A DNA stretch of 64,000 nucleotides from Primula veris (GCA_963682055.1 OY821745.1:22069342-22133341), one strand, 5' to 3'. Positions 33,626 through 46,294 are shown, counted from the stretch's first letter. Notes: generated from the letters alone by a model not told the origin. Translations and numbers: made by a program.

Positions 33626-34198
33626 ATATATCTATGTTGGAATCTTTTAGCTATTTATCTCTTTAAGAATTAGTTTATATTCCTCAAAAGGAGTTTTTTT
33701 TTGTGTCGATAAATTGATGGCTTAGGGCCACCCCTTCCTATGTTATTTGATGGTATATCGTGTAATATAAAAGACAATGGGTTTGTTTGGTTGATCTTAC
33801 TTTTTACTTAATACTACTTTTTACTTATGAAAAGTAATATGCTGTTTGGTGATTGCTTAAAAAAGCTTACTTTTTAGAGAAGTAATGTTACTTATTAAAA
33901 GTAAATTTCATCATACTTCTCAAAGTAAAAAGCTTTTTGACCACTGTACATCACCATCTCTCTCACTAACCACAAATATATCTCTCTCTCCCTCTCAAAA
34001 TACCATAAATAACATGGGGTATTGATCTGATCTGCTATTTCGTCATCGATCCTTCATATATGCTATTGGGGACAATCGATTTCAAACGGTAAGCAAATAT
34101 CCAATAAGCAAATCGTAATCAAAATATACAAATTCAACTCACTAATAATAATGAAAAAAACAAAACAATTCTTTAACTGAAAAAACAAAAATTGACAT

Positions 34199-35245
34199 GA
34201 AAGATCCATTAGGTAGTATATTATCAATATTAAAGAAAACCATTATCTAATAAACTCTGTCTTTGCTCTAAACAAAACAAAAAACTGCGTAGTTTTGCTT
34301 ATTGGGTATTTTTTTATTCTGTTGGTAAAGATCGTATCGGCTTTGATAATGAAATATTAGTAAATTGTTCTGTTGAGTTGATTCTTTACTTGTGCTAGCT
34401 TTATTATTGTGTTATATTAGTAACTTTGTGTTATTTACAATTTTTATGGTAGTTTGAGGGTTAAAATTATAGACTTCCGTATACGAAAACAGATGCAGAT
34501 TCGAGACTTTGAAGAAGACTAGGTAGGTTTTTTTTTTTAGACTTTAGAGCAAAGGCAGAGAAAATTAGATATGGAATAGTTTTCTTTATTGATAATAAAC
34601 TACCTAATGGATCTTTTAGGTCAGATTTTGTTTTAGTTAAATTTTGTTTTTGTTTTTTTTCATTATTATTGAGTTTCATTTATATATTTTTATTACGATT
34701 TGCTTATTGGGTATTTGTGATTCTGTTGGTAAGATCGTATCGGCCTTGATCATGAAATTTGAAGCTTTGAGTTGATTCTTTCTTTGTACTAGCTTTATAT
34801 TGAGTTATATTAATATTAGTAATTTTGTGTTATTACTATTTTAGTAGTAGTGTGATACTAAAAATTGCAGACTTTCGAAAATAGATGCAGATTTGGGACT
34901 TTGAAGAAAATTACGCAGTTTTTTTTTTAAGATCGTATCGGCCTTGATAATAAAAATCGAAGGTTTGAGTTGATTATTTAGTTGTACTAGCTTTATATCG
35001 TATCGGCGTTGATAATGAAAATCGAAGCTTTGAGTTGATTCTTTACTTATACTAGTTTTATATGGTGACTTTATGTTATTACTAGTGAGGGTAAAAATTG
35101 TAGACTTTGGTATACGAAAATAGATGCAGATTCGAGATTTTGATTAAAACTAGGTAGTTTTTTTTTTTTTTTAGAGCAAAGGCATAGTTAATTAGATGAT
35201 GGTTTCTTTATTGATAATAAACTACCTAATGGATCTTTCAGGTCA
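34199..35245. repeat. Direct and inverted repeats in the 5' part of the Harbinger
   Basis: The phrase AAGATCGTATCGGCCTTGAT occurs in variant form near 34329, 34731, 34929 and 34996, each followed by TTGAGTTGATTCTT. A second block (AGAGCAAAGGCA ... ATAAACTACCTAATGGATCT) is present near 34548 and 35173 and in inverted form at 34199-34290. The inverted copy can pair with either direct copy to form a stem of about 90 bases. Confidence 0.75.
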
Positions 35246-35352
35246 ATTTGTTTTTTCAGCTCTGATGGTTCAAAAACCTTGCTACGATCTTTTACGTAGT
35301 TTCTCAAAGTGAAAACAAGTATTAACATATAAATTTATGTTTGGTATTAGGA

Positions 35353-36784
35353 ATGGCCGTAAACACAGCTAAACATGACAAACTTCCAACAAAAAAGAGA
35401 GGAAAGTACTATGTTTTTTGGAAGCCCGATGATTACTCTGGAGCTCGATGGGATAGTCAAAACAATCTAGTTTTTATGGAAGCATGTGTAGCTGAAATAA
35501 GAAAGGGGAACAGAGGTGCACATTACTTGACTAAAAAAGGGTGGGATGGGGTGTTGGAATTTTTTTATAGAAATACCCAAGTATACTATGATCAAAAGCA
35601 ACTAAGAAACCATTGGGATAGTTTGAAACAAGACTACACTGCCTGGTCCGTTGTACGCAAAGGAGCAACGGGACTAGGATGGCTTGTCGAAAAGGGGACA
35701 TGGGACGCACCACCACATTTTTGGCGTGAAATGTCTAAGGTAACATGTTAAATAAGTTGGCTTACCATTGAATTATTTTCTTAATTATTTTGAATCTTGT
35801 CGTTCAAGAAGGATAACAATGAAGCTTATTAAAATTTTCTCCTTTCATGTTATTCTATCTTATTCCGTTGAGTTTATAATAAAATAATGTATCAGATTTG
35901 GAAAAAGTAGGCGTTGAAGGAAATAATCCTAGGATGTCCAACGTATATTTTCCGACTGCTTTTAAATCTTTCTTATATTTCCCATCGTTTGAATACTGCT
36001 ATTTGAAAATGAAACTTGGAAATGGTATTAGACTGAGGTTAACATGTATTGGGAAGATAGTTTGGTCTATTATAATTTGAATATCGATCAACTTGTAAAT
36101 TAGTATATTTCACTTTGTTTGTTGATTCTCTTGTCTACAGAAATACAAATGCGCCAAAAAGTTTAAAGATAAGGGTTTGGAAAATGTCGATTTGCTTGAA
36201 ACTATTTTTGGTGGAAGAACAGCCACAGGAGAGTATCAATGGTCACCAAGTGAGTATATACCGACTCCCCCTGTTGAGCAAGAAACTGATGATGTGAGTG
36301 AATATGCATCAGAAATGATGAATGAGGATGCTGTTGAACTCGAGAGCACTACAACACGACTCCGGAACTCAATATTCCACCGGAAAAACCACATGTGGCA
36401 TCGTCAAGTGAAAGGGTTCGCAAAAAGGTTGACCAACCATCGGGAAAGAGTGCATCAAAGGCTAAAAGGACGCGACAATCATCGGCTGTCCTATTAAACA
36501 ATAGTGTAGAGCGTATCCTTGAGGCTGTGGAGAAACAAAGCAATGAAGTTGTAGTGAAGCAATTTGCGGACACCTGCAATGCTACTGTCGAGTTGTGTCT
36601 TGAGAAACTTAATAACCTTCCGGAGCTTATAACTGGAAGTCCATTGTACTTGTTTGGTGCCGATCTTATGTCACTTCTCGGTCACAGAGAAGTTTTCATG
36701 AAATTACCTAGCGACGAGGTGCGTTTAGACTGGTTGCATGATAAGATGGCGCGTAGTGCGCGTAGTGCGCGTTCTCTCTTCTAA
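35353..36784 (+). pseudogene. Harbinger ORF1: Myb/SANT-like DNA-binding protein, frameshifted
   Basis: Exon 1 (35353-35739) starts MAVNTAKHDKL and encodes a Myb/SANT-like domain (WDSQNNLVFMEACV ... LRNHWDSLKQDY). A GT...AG intron (35740-36140) is followed by exon 2 with KYKCAKKFKDKGLENVD. Near 36340-36390 the sensible frame changes, so an indel of one or two bases separates this part from the C-terminal half, which is intact to the TAA at 36782-36784 and ends in a Ser/Arg-rich tail. In active Harbingers this protein helps bring the transposase to the ends and into the nucleus. Confidence 0.75.
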
Positions 36785-37481
36785 GTGAAATTATTAGGTT
36801 TCTTTTGATGTAAAATATTATTTTGTTTTTGGTGTAAAGCGCGTAGGGTGGTTGCAGTATAAGACCGAATTATGTATTATGTTGATTTTGATGTAAACTG
36901 TTTTGATGCGCATGCCTGAAGTAGATTCCCGGTCTAATAGTTTGATGCCAAACTTAGCAGCCTATTATTTTGATGCCAAACTTAGCAGTCTATTATTTTG
37001 ATGTTGTACCTTAAAGTCTACTAGTTGAACAAAGTGGTATGTAATGATATCTATTGTGATGGTATCTAATGTAATGTAACATATTTTGTGATGAATCAAA
37101 ACATGAGTATTGGTTTGCATATTTCTATTTTAGCTATTTATCTACTATGGATAGCTTATCATGACATTCTATCTACTATGTATACTATTTATCTACTATC
37201 TCATCCCATCATTCCTGGTTCTATTTATCTACTATCCTATCCTATCCTATTTATCTATTATCCTATCCTATCCTATCCTATCATAAATATATAGACTTCA
37301 CTGAGTAAATAGACTTCACTGAGTAAATATGTATACTATTTCTTCATTTTCATTCCTGGTTCAATAGTTTCAAGTTTTTTATTTGCATTACAATGAGTTT
37401 TGGAGGAAGAGATGAAATCAGGAAAAGGAACACGCATCAATTGCTCAATTTGTCGGACAAAGAAGAAAGCAAAAGAATAAA
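36785..37481. other. Spacer between the two Harbinger genes
   Basis: No gene. It holds short repeats: TTTGATGCCAAACTTAGCAG twice with a partial third (36940-37020) and a pentamer microsatellite TATCC at 37227-37281. Confidence 0.6.
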
Positions 37482-38807
37482 ATGTTGTTATTGACAGTGA
37501 GTGAAGCCGTTCAAACCTATGCAGAGACATACCTTAACAAGACCCCATGTCGCACGTCAGCTTTATCCGGTATGAATTGGGTTACTGAATTACTAAATGG
37601 TAATCCTACTCGCATACAGCAAGAATTTCGGATGAATAAACATGTTTTCCTAAAATTATGCGATGAATTGGTTAACATTTATGGATTTTGTATCCCACCT
37701 CATGAAAGCTTCATTCGGGTTGAGGAGAGTGTTGGTATTTTTTTATTCATACTAGGGGGAGGTGCTAAAATACGAGGAGCCGAGGAACGTTTTCAACATT
37801 CAGGTGAAACAATTCATCGACATTTCGATGCAGTTCTTGAAGCTATGAAAAGGCTAACAGTTGATTATTGTAAGCCTACTCGAGACCAAAATGATATTCA
37901 TCCTTACATTGAGAATAATCAGAAATATCGTGTTTTTAAGGTAAACTTTTTTTCTTATTAACCTTTCAAATATCATATTTTCCTTCTACTATAAATTTTT
38001 GTTTCCTTTTAGGATTGCATTGGAGCAATTGATGGGACACATGTTGTTATACGACCTAAACCAAGTGAATCGTACCCTTATTACAGCAGAAAAGGTTGTT
38101 ACACAACAAACATATTGGCCGTGTGTGACTTTGATATGTGTTTTACATATATCTCTTGTGGATGGGAGGGTAGCATGCATGACACCCGGATTTTTTACAA
38201 CGTAGTTCGCTACATAAACAAGAATTTCCCACAACCTAATGAAGGTTAATATATGAAAAAAAATATTTGTTTTACATTATCTTTTATATTAATAACACGT
38301 TAACTAGTTTAATTTTCAATTGTTATAGGAAAATTTTATCTAGTAGATGTTGGTTATCCAAATACAAAAGGTTTTATGTCACCATATAGAGGTCAGAGAT
38401 ACCATCAATAAATTTTTCGCCAAAGTGAACCACCGCGTAATGCAGAGGAGATGTTTAATCAAGTTCACTCGTCTCTCAGAAGTGTTATTGAAAGAACGTT
38501 CGGGGTATGGAAAATGCGATAGGGAATCTTGAGAGATATGCCTTCTTACGATCTTCGAAAACAAATCGATGTGATTGGAACATCTATGGCTTTGCACAAC
38601 TTTATTCGTAAACACAACGCAAATTTTCCTGATCCAGAATATGACGACGTAATGCGTAATGGATACATAGAAGAGTGGGGTTCAACATCACAAGATAACA
38701 CTCATGACGTCGATGTTTTAAATTATGATGATTATATGAAATTTTGTCGAAATGAAATTCGTGATCGAATTTGTAGAAACATGAGAAAGCGTAGGCGAAG
38801 TCGTTAA
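37482..38807 (+). pseudogene. Harbinger DDE transposase (HARBI1-like) with two nonsense codons
   Basis: Exons 37482-37940, 38013-38244 and 38329-38807 join in phase across two GT...AG introns. The DDE_Tnp_4 domain is clear: DCIGAIDGTHV, YYSRKGCYTTNILAV, GSMHDTRIF, VDVGYPN and SVIERTFGVWK, supplying the expected acidic residues. In-frame stops at TAA 38409-38411 and TAG 38520-38522 in exon 3 abolish the enzyme. The C-terminus ends in a basic nuclear-localisation-like tail (RKRRRSR). The start codon is uncertain; there may be more sequence upstream. Confidence 0.85.
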
Positions 38808-39272
38808 TTTTTTAACTTTTTATGTTCGTATAATCATTATATTTTCCTAATTTTGTATTTTTTAATCTTTAAATAATAAAATGTTTTTTTTGCTTGTTAA
38901 TTATTTTGCTTTATTCTATTAATCGAAATAAAACATTCATTTTCACTCAAAAAGTAAAAGTAAACATATTTTACCAAACAACATTTTTAATGAAAAGTAT
39001 ACTTTTACGGTATTCACCAAACAGCATTTACTTACTAAAAAGTAAACAGAAAAAGTATACTTTTCAACCCACTTACAAAAAGTATACTTTTTAACATAAA
39101 AGACGCGACCAAACGAGGCCAATTTGTTTATTATTACATAGTTTGCCTTTTTTTTTATTTGCATTGATTTTCTTTATTACAAAAGTTAAGAGTTTTTTCG
39201 AACAATTTAAAAAGGCGCCAAAAAAATATACGGCTTAGGTGTATAAAGGCGCTGATTGGCCCCGCATGTAAC

Positions 39273-39766
39273 CTAGGAGATTTGGGGGAAAGAGTGTATT
39301 TAGGTATCTGATCTTGGAGTATTCAGGTTAAGAGTGTGATTTTCTTTTTTCTGTAGTTAATTATATCATTTTCTTGCGGATGAAGTCATGATTTTGAGCA
39401 ATCATATTCTGATGCATTATACTAATATCACAATCAGTTTGTTAGCAGTTTTTATACTCATTTGTGTAAAGTTTGCCGCTTTTTACATTCTGACTTTCGG
39501 GTGTTATGTGTCATTTGTAGAATTGCTGGCTTTGAAGAATATGACATCGAGGCAGATGAAGAATGAATCTTCCAAAATAACTGGTATTGCATCTCATGAT
39601 ATAGGGGGGAAAAAGGTTTCATAGAAGGAACTTTGTAAATTTTTGACTCACCATCCTGTGGTTCTAAATACATAATAAATCGGAATAATGGGTATGAACT
39701 AGAACAGTGCACAGCGTCAGTATGTGTGTGTATGTATGTATGTAGGATTGTTGTATTTTATAGAGG
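39273..39766. other. Spacer with no recognised feature
   Basis: I see nothing coding here, only a TATG microsatellite at 39721-39744. Confidence 0.4.
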
Positions 39767-39767
39767 T

Positions 39768-40357
39768 AAGGATAGCAGAATTCCGGGTTTTATTCCGACC
39801 CGACCCGACCCGATACGAGTTGGATAAAAGTACAGGATTATTTGGGTCGGGTTGGATTGGATTACTTTGCACTTTTGTGTAACTTTGTGCAAGTTATAAA
39901 TAAGTTAATATTCCCTATAGGTACCACTTTTTAATTATTTATTTTATTTACCAAAACGCCATACACATATTTCATAAAAAATGGAAAAAAAAACACATAA
40001 AATTATATAAAATACAAAAAATCACAAAAAATAAAAAAAAATAAAAAATCACAAAGAAATAAAAAAATCATAAAAAAATTATAAAAAAATAAAAAAAATT
40101 TAAAAAATCACAAAAGATTATAAAAAATGAAAAAATCACAAAAAATCACAAAATTTTAAAAAAATTACAAAAAAAATAAAAAAAAATGAAAAAAATGAAA
40201 AAATATTATAAAAAAATGAAAAAAAATCACATAAAATTATAAAAAATAAAAAAAATCACAAAATATTAAAAGAGACCCATTCACCAAATTAATTAGTCAT
40301 CTCTCTCGTGTACTAGCTTTCTCTCTCGTATACTAGCTTTCTCTCTCTCTATATATA

Positions 40358-40390
<33 letters not shown>

Positions 40391-40721
40391 CCTTATTTTA
40401 TTTTAGCTTATTATTTTCTTTTTTTTGTCAGTTTTTTTCCTTTTATTTTTTTGGGTATTGTTGTAAACAATAATTTAGATTATTATAAATTTTTACCAGG
40501 TAAATATGAAAAATTTAGAAAAAATAAGATTTTTAGGCTTTTCTAATTTAATTAAATGGTTATTGTTAGATGCTTAATAATGGTTTGCACTTATTTGGCT
40601 TATCAAAAAAATTTCGGGTCAAACGTGTCGGGTCGGGTATAAACGGGTCGGGTCGGATTATGTGCGGATTGATATGCGGATCGGGTCGGGTTTCGAAAAA
40701 CCCGGCCCAATTGCCATCCCT
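39768..40721. mobile_element. Candidate terminal-inverted-repeat element with low-complexity core
   Basis: The left end AAGGATAGCAGAATTCCGGG and the reversed right end AGGGATGGCAATTGGGCCGG match as imperfect inverted repeats; each is followed by a run of GACCCG/CGGGTC units. The core (39960-40265) is an A-rich tract of AAAATCACAAAAA units and then CT and TA microsatellites to 40390. I found no clear target-site duplication. Confidence 0.5.
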
Positions 40722-41731
40722 ATATGTATGTAAAAAGTCTATGAATATGGCTGATTTACCCATTCTCACATCTGGAAATTCCGCTTGATTTTGAGTATAT
40801 AAATATTTATATATATTCAAGACAAACAAAATTATTATAGGAAATGTATTTTCTTCTTTTGTCGTGAATACATTTGTTTTTCGGAGGTCCTTTTCCAGTA
40901 GTACTCGACGTATATTCCAGGTAGAGTAAAGAAATTGTTATTCTCATCTCGAAGTGAATTTTCTATCTTCACCTTGTACGTTATCTTCTGAAGTGTATTC
41001 CTTCTTAGGTTCATTTCATCGGCTCGGTTTCTTTCACCGGAATATTTTATGTAGATTTTTTTTTACTTGGAGAACATTTCCTTGAAAAAAGTTCTCCTTT
41101 CCCATATTCGGAGTAGCTCTTACTCTACTTTAGAATAACCTGGTTTTAACTTATGCATAGAGCAACGTTGGTTTCAACTTTTAGTATTACTTGCAAGTTA
41201 ACTTATATCTTTTTCTAACTTATAAGTATCATTTGAACTATCACTAAATAAAAATTTAACATACAATATTTGAGTTTTTCTCTTAAAATTCTTACTAAAT
41301 TGTAACAAAGTTACTTTCAACTTATCAGAACTATTGTGAAATAAGTTAATATTAGAGGAATTACCAAAAAATGTCAATGACCAAACTATACCAAGGTTTT
41401 CTCTTTACTTACCTTAAAACCACCATAACCTATGACAACTCTCACAACCGATGTCAAAGTTCACACCGAGTTTTTTCTTACCCGTCGGAAGTTGGTCCCT
41501 GTCCTAGGGTGGTCTGACAAACCTCCACTGAGGTCATCGTAACTCTGTCAAAGGGCATAACCATTCGTAAAAGTGCATACTCATTCATAATTTGCTTAGC
41601 TCTTTCTTAACTGCATACATCTTTCCAAAAGTGCATATCCATTGGTCGTTAATTACCGTCACATGTCTGGGGAGTTTCGCCAGACTTATGACGATTTTGC
41701 CAGAGCCTCGTCATCGAAGTAAAGATTGGGT
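40722..41731. other. Spacer with no recognised feature
   Basis: AT-rich sequence without a supported gene or element. Confidence 0.4.
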
Positions 41732-41734
41732 ATG

Positions 41735-41912
41735 CACTACAAGAAAAAGTTCATTTACCAACACTTTGCTTTGTGAAAACTGTTGGTTAATTAAGTGTCG
41801 ATAAATCTTAGCAACTGAATTAGTTGCTATTATGGTGTAATTTAGCAACACTCATTTTACCAATAGTTTTGAAAAGACAAACTGTTGGTAAATGAACTTT
41901 TTTTTTGTAGTG
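41735..41912. mobile_element. CACTA-type MITE
   Basis: A 178-base element begins CACTACAAGAAAAAG and ends TTTTTTTGTAGTG, the hallmark of the CACTA (CMC) superfamily, and is flanked by the three-base duplication ATG. Subterminal TTACCAACA motifs are also inverted. It is too short to code. Confidence 0.85.
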
Positions 41913-42599
41913 ATGCAGTTTATGGCAAATGGCTATGCACTTCGGAAAACGATGGGTATGCAGCTCACAAATGTGTGACCTTCGCTGTTACCGAAGACGA
42001 GGAAGTGCATTAATTTTAAGAAAGATAGTGCACTTTTATGATTGTTTATACAATTAAATAAATGTATGCACTTTGGTAGACCTTCAGCGACCTCCGCTAG
42101 TCACCGAATATGATAAATGACATGCATTTTAATGTTTCGAAGTTTATGTTTTTATTGAATATATGTTTTTGGTAATCAATAGTTTGTAGGATATATATGT
42201 TTTTGATAATTTAATTGGGTCTAGTTATGTTTTTTTTTTTTTTTTTTTTATTATTGTAGAGGGTGAAGAAAACATATGGAGAAGATGAATAATATAGTAG
42301 CTTTGTTCTTCAGTTAAATACAAGATTCGATTGTGTCATTTCAAAATGGTCCTTATTTTTTTTAAAATTTACAAAAACAACCCAAGGTTCTAAATAGTTT
42401 ACAAATAGAATACCAGATAAAATTATAAATTACACCTCAAAACCTGAAAAGTGACACTAAAAATTAAAAAATTTAAATTGCACACAAAAAAAAAAACACA
42501 GCACAAAGGCTCAGCTATATAACTCATAAAGAAAATTTGCAATTTTGTTTAGCTCAAATAAATATTTTGATATTTTACACATGGTGTGATTTTTTTTTA

Positions 42600-42664
42600 T
42601 CCCGTCGAATTAAAAAAGCACCCAAAATATGATATGCGTAAAAAGGCACCGAACCGGCCCTGGA
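42600..42664. mobile_element. Orphan hAT-type terminus
   Basis: ACCGAACCGGCCCTG at 42650-42664, reversed, gives CAGGGCCGGTTCGGT, like the left end at 33243. A partner end was not found, so this is a truncated or heavily rearranged copy. Confidence 0.35.
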
Positions 42665-42716
42665 TGGGAGGCAAGGCAAATCCAATACATACGTTATCAA
42701 AGGAGTTCCCTATTTC

Positions 42717-43288
42717 TGTAAGAACCCGGATTTTCATAGGAAAATATCGTGGTAAAGAGTAGTGAGCTATCCCACATCGCATAGATATGTAGTACCTATA
42801 TGGTATATAAGGTAGAAGTATCATCATTACTATTACCAAGGCCTCTTAAAGCCGTGCGGTCCGAGAAGCGATGACAAAATCGGACCAAAGCGGACAGTAT
42901 TAGTGGTAGTAACCAGATGGTGGCGGTCTGGTCGGAGGACCGGGTCGTTAAAATTGGTATCAGAGCCGCTATCTAGTCGACGTGGGCACTGGCAACCCCG
43001 GAAGGACGGCATGTCCGACGAGGACGTTGTGCCTGAAGGGGGGGAAGAGTGTAAGAACCCAGATTTTCGTAGAAAAATATTGTGGTAAAGAGTAGTGAGC
43101 TATCCCACATCGCCTAGATATGTAGTACCTATATGGTATATAAGGTAGAAGTATCCTCCTTACTATCATCACAAAGGCCTTTTAAATCCATGCGGCCCGA
43201 GAAGCAAAGACGAAATCAGGCCAAAGCTGACAGTATTGGTGATAGTAAGCAGAATGTGGCGGTCTGGTCGAAGGAGCAGGTCGTTACA
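42717..43288 (+). mobile_element. Complete TRIM (miniature LTR retrotransposon)
   Basis: Two LTRs, 42717-42952 (236 bases) and 43050-43288 (239 bases), start TGTAAGAACCC and end GTCGTTACA or a one-base variant. The 97-base interior contains TGGTATCAGAGC (42955-42966), the Met-tRNA primer-binding site, and a polypurine tract GAAGGGGGGGAAGAG abutting the second LTR. The flanks carry the duplication ATTTC (42712-42716 and 43289-43293). It has no coding capacity and depends on other elements' proteins. Confidence 0.93.
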
Positions 43289-43399
43289 ATTTCACCATGG
43301 TTAGTTTGAACTTTGAAGAAACTGGTTCTATTTTTCGACACTCGAAACAAAAGAAAGACATCTTCAAGATCTCACTATAGCCTTCTGATGCATCGACTT

Positions 43400-43755
43400 C
43401 CCCTAAAAGCGTAAATAGCGAGTTAGGAAAAAAAACAGCGGATCTAAATAATTAATATATATTGTATAATTTTCATAAAAGTGTGTGCAGTCCAGATGGT
43501 TGAGTCAGTGCTGTAATTTCTAGCAGACTCAAGTTCAAAACTTGCCTCCAACAAATATTTTTTTCGATTTTTTTTATTACTATCTAATATAACGTCTATA
43601 CATTTCTTTTTTTATTGTTATATATTATAAAGTTTAGTATATATTTAGGAAAAAAAAATACAGCGCAAAGCGCTATGTAGCAACGCTATTAGCGCTTTTA
43701 GCATTTCTCTCGAAAAAACGCTATGATAGCGATAACGCTATTTAAAACATTGGTT
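43400..43755. mobile_element. MITE-like element with GCGCTAT palindromes and a SINE-like insert
   Basis: The left part (AAAAGCGTAAATAGCGAG, near 43407) and the right part (AGCGCAAAGCGCTATG ... ATAGCGATAACGCTATTTAAAAC, 43660-43748) carry related inverted pieces. Between them, 43490-43555 shows a tRNA-like A box (AGATGGTTGAGTCAGTG) and B box (AAGTTCAAAACTTGCC), suggesting a SINE. Termini are not certain. Confidence 0.4.
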
Positions 43756-43829
43756 AGAATTATGATTAGTAATGCTAATTTGCCTATATATTTATGTATG
43801 CATGCTCTTCAAACCATTGTTTATGTTTT

Positions 43830-45956
43830 AAACAGGGTTTCGAACAAATCAGTTCCAAAAGCACCTTTTGAACTGTGAAAAGGCTGAAAATCTTTCCTAA
43901 AACATTTACGTGTTTGGAGATGCCCAGCAGAAGTATGGTTTTATAATCCACAAGAAAATAAATTGAATCCAAGTGTAATAACTTGTTATTTTATTGGGTA
44001 TCCAGAAAAGTCTAAAGATTATTGATTTTATTTTTCTAACCAAACTACAAGAATAATGGAAACCGAAAACGCAAAATTTCTTGAAAATGGCGAACTCAGT
44101 GGGAGTAATACTCAAGTTAGAGATGCAATCATTCAAGAGACTAGGGTACCAATTTTGTTACCTGAATCTCATCAAGAACTTGGTGTTCCTAATCGCGTTG
44201 ATCCAATCAACATTGAACAACAAATAAATGATCATCAACTCGTTATTCCCCAAAATGAGAAATTTTCTAATGATACTGTTGATAATACACCGCAAGGGAG
44301 AGAATTAAGAAGATCTCAAAGAAATAAGAGATCTGCTATTTTCGAAGACTATGAGGTGTATTTACAAGAGACAAACATTGGAGATATAGATGACCCGGTT
44401 ACATTTACTCAAGCTATTAGTTGTACTGAATTTGCAAAATGGATGGATGTTATGAAAAATGAAATAGAATCCATGCAATACAATAAAGTTTGGGAGTTGG
44501 TCGAATTGCCAAAAGAGAAAAAGTGAGTAGGTTGTAAATGGGTTTTCAAAACCAAACACAACTCGCAAGATAATATCGAACAACATAAATCTAGACTTAT
44601 TACAAAAGGATTTAGTCAATGTGAAGGCATTGATTATGATGAGACATTTGCTTCAGTTTCAAAAAAAGACTCATTGATAATCATTTTAGCCTTTGTAGCT
44701 TATTTTGATTTAGAGTTACACCAAATGGATGTTAACACAGTTTTTCTAAATGGGAGTTTAGAAGAAGAAGTCTATATGGCAGAAGGCTTCATAAAAGAAG
44801 GAAAGGAAAACATGGTATGCTTATTAAAGAAATCAATCTATGAACTAAAACAAGCTTCTCGCCAGTGGTATCTTAAGTTTCATGATACCATCACGTCTTT
44901 TGGATTTAAGGAGAACACTGTTGACTGGTGTATATACCTTAAGACGAGTGGAAGCAAGTTTATGTTTTTAGTCCTATATGTCAATAATTTACTTATAGTC
45001 AGCAGTGACCTTAGTTTATTACGTGAAACTAAGGATTTTCTTTCTAACAATTTTGAGATGAACGATATGGGAGAGGCATCCTTCGTGATAGGAATTGAAA
45101 TATTCCATGACAGATCACGTGGATTGTTAGGATTGTCTCAGAAATCCTACATTACTCAAGTTCTAGAAAGATATAATATACGGAATTGTAGTTCTACTGT
45201 TGTTTTTATACAAAAGGGAGACAAGTTCAATTTAAGTCAATGTCCCCAAAATGAACTTGAATGTAACAGTATGAAAAATATTCCATATGCCTCTATGGTT
45301 GGTAGCTTAATGTATGTTATGGTCTGTACAAGACCAGATATTAGCTTTGCTGTTGGGATGCTAGGTAGATACCAAAGCAAACGGGTCTAGATCATTGGAA
45401 AGCTGCAAAGAAAGTGTTAAAATACTTGCAAGGAACCAAAGATCACATGCTCACTTATAGAAAAACTGATCATCTTGAAGTGGTTGAATTTACAGATTCA
45501 GATTATGGTGGTGGTTGTGATACTAAGGTAAGCACTTTTGGCTATGTTTATCATCAAGCCGCATGAGCCATTTCATGGAAAAGTGCTAAGCAAGCTACCC
45601 TACAAACATCCACCATGGAGACTGAGTTTATAGCCTGCTATGAAGCTTCAAATCATGGTTTATGGCTGCGTAACTTTATTTCAGCCTTGGCAGTGGTTGA
45701 CACCATCTCCAAGCCATGGAAAATTTATTGTGATAACGTTGTAGCGGTATTCTTTTCAAAGAATGATAGATATTCGAAAGTGGCTAAGCACATTGATATG
45801 AAATATCTATCAGTTAAGGTGGATGTTCAAAATGGAAAAGTGTCAATTGAACACATTGGTACAAGTGTTAATATAGCAGATCTACTAACAAAAAGCCTAC
45901 CACCAAAGACATTCATGAAGCATACTGAAGATATGGGTCTAGCACTTAAAGTTTAA
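43830..45956 (+). pseudogene. Decayed copia pol: integrase end, reverse transcriptase and RNase H
   Basis: The element lacks its 5' part. Readable from integrase C-terminus (PSVITCYFIGYPEKS, 43970-44013) through reverse transcriptase (KWVFKTKHN, QMDVNTVFLNG, YVNNLLIVS) to RNase H (VEFTDSDYGGG, TMETEFIACYEAS, CDNVVAVFFSK, NIADLLTKSLP). Stops occur at 44020, 44525, 45388 and 45565. In the reverse transcriptase the YVDD catalytic box reads YVNN, so both aspartates are altered. It belongs to a different copia lineage from B and C. Confidence 0.85.
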
Positions 45957-46294
45957 ATGGATGGATTGCTTAGTGCTTATATGTTTGACACATTTTGATA
46001 TCATTACAAAATTTCTGAATAAATATAATTCTTTCAATCTTAAGTTTTACATGCATGTATTATTTATGTGACAAAATAGTCTTTTCCTCAAAGACATTAT
46101 GGAACCATTACGAGATAACTCACATTAAAGACTTTTCTAGATAAGTTGTTAGTATAGTATATGGAAGGAACCGTACTCTTGATGTAGTATGGAACCACCA
46201 TAACTCTTACTAACGATTTGTTTAGGAAAGTATGTCATATTATAATTGCGCTCTTATGATTGCTTATGCACTGTTTTATGGACCAAGTGGGAGA

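Larger units (their letters stand above)
33779..39120 (+). mobile_element. PIF/Harbinger element with two genes
   Basis: The ends GGGTTTGTTTGGTTG and, reversed, GGCCTCGTTTGGTCG are imperfect inverted repeats of Harbinger type, with the three-base duplication AAT on each side (33776-33778 and 39121-39123). Subterminal TACTTTTT runs are also inverted. It encodes a Myb/SANT-like protein and a DDE transposase, both on the plus strand, as is usual for this superfamily. Both genes are broken. Confidence 0.8.
33243..39264. mobile_element. hAT-type element carrying a nested Harbinger
   Basis: The ends CAGGGCCGGCCTGAGCTG and, reversed, CGGGGCCAATCAGCGCC are imperfect inverted repeats of hAT form, flanked by the perfect 8-base duplication CATGTAAC (33235-33242 and 39265-39272). 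Without the Harbinger insert it is about 680 bases, so it is non-autonomous. A 50-base stretch GGGCGCCGAAATTTATTTTT is tandemly repeated at its left end and a diverged GGCGCC copy lies at its right end. Confidence 0.82.

Noticed and set aside
42717..43288. Cassandra-type TRIM with 5S rRNA promoter
   Set aside because: I could not find the 5S-like internal promoter sequence in its LTRs, so only the general TRIM label is used.
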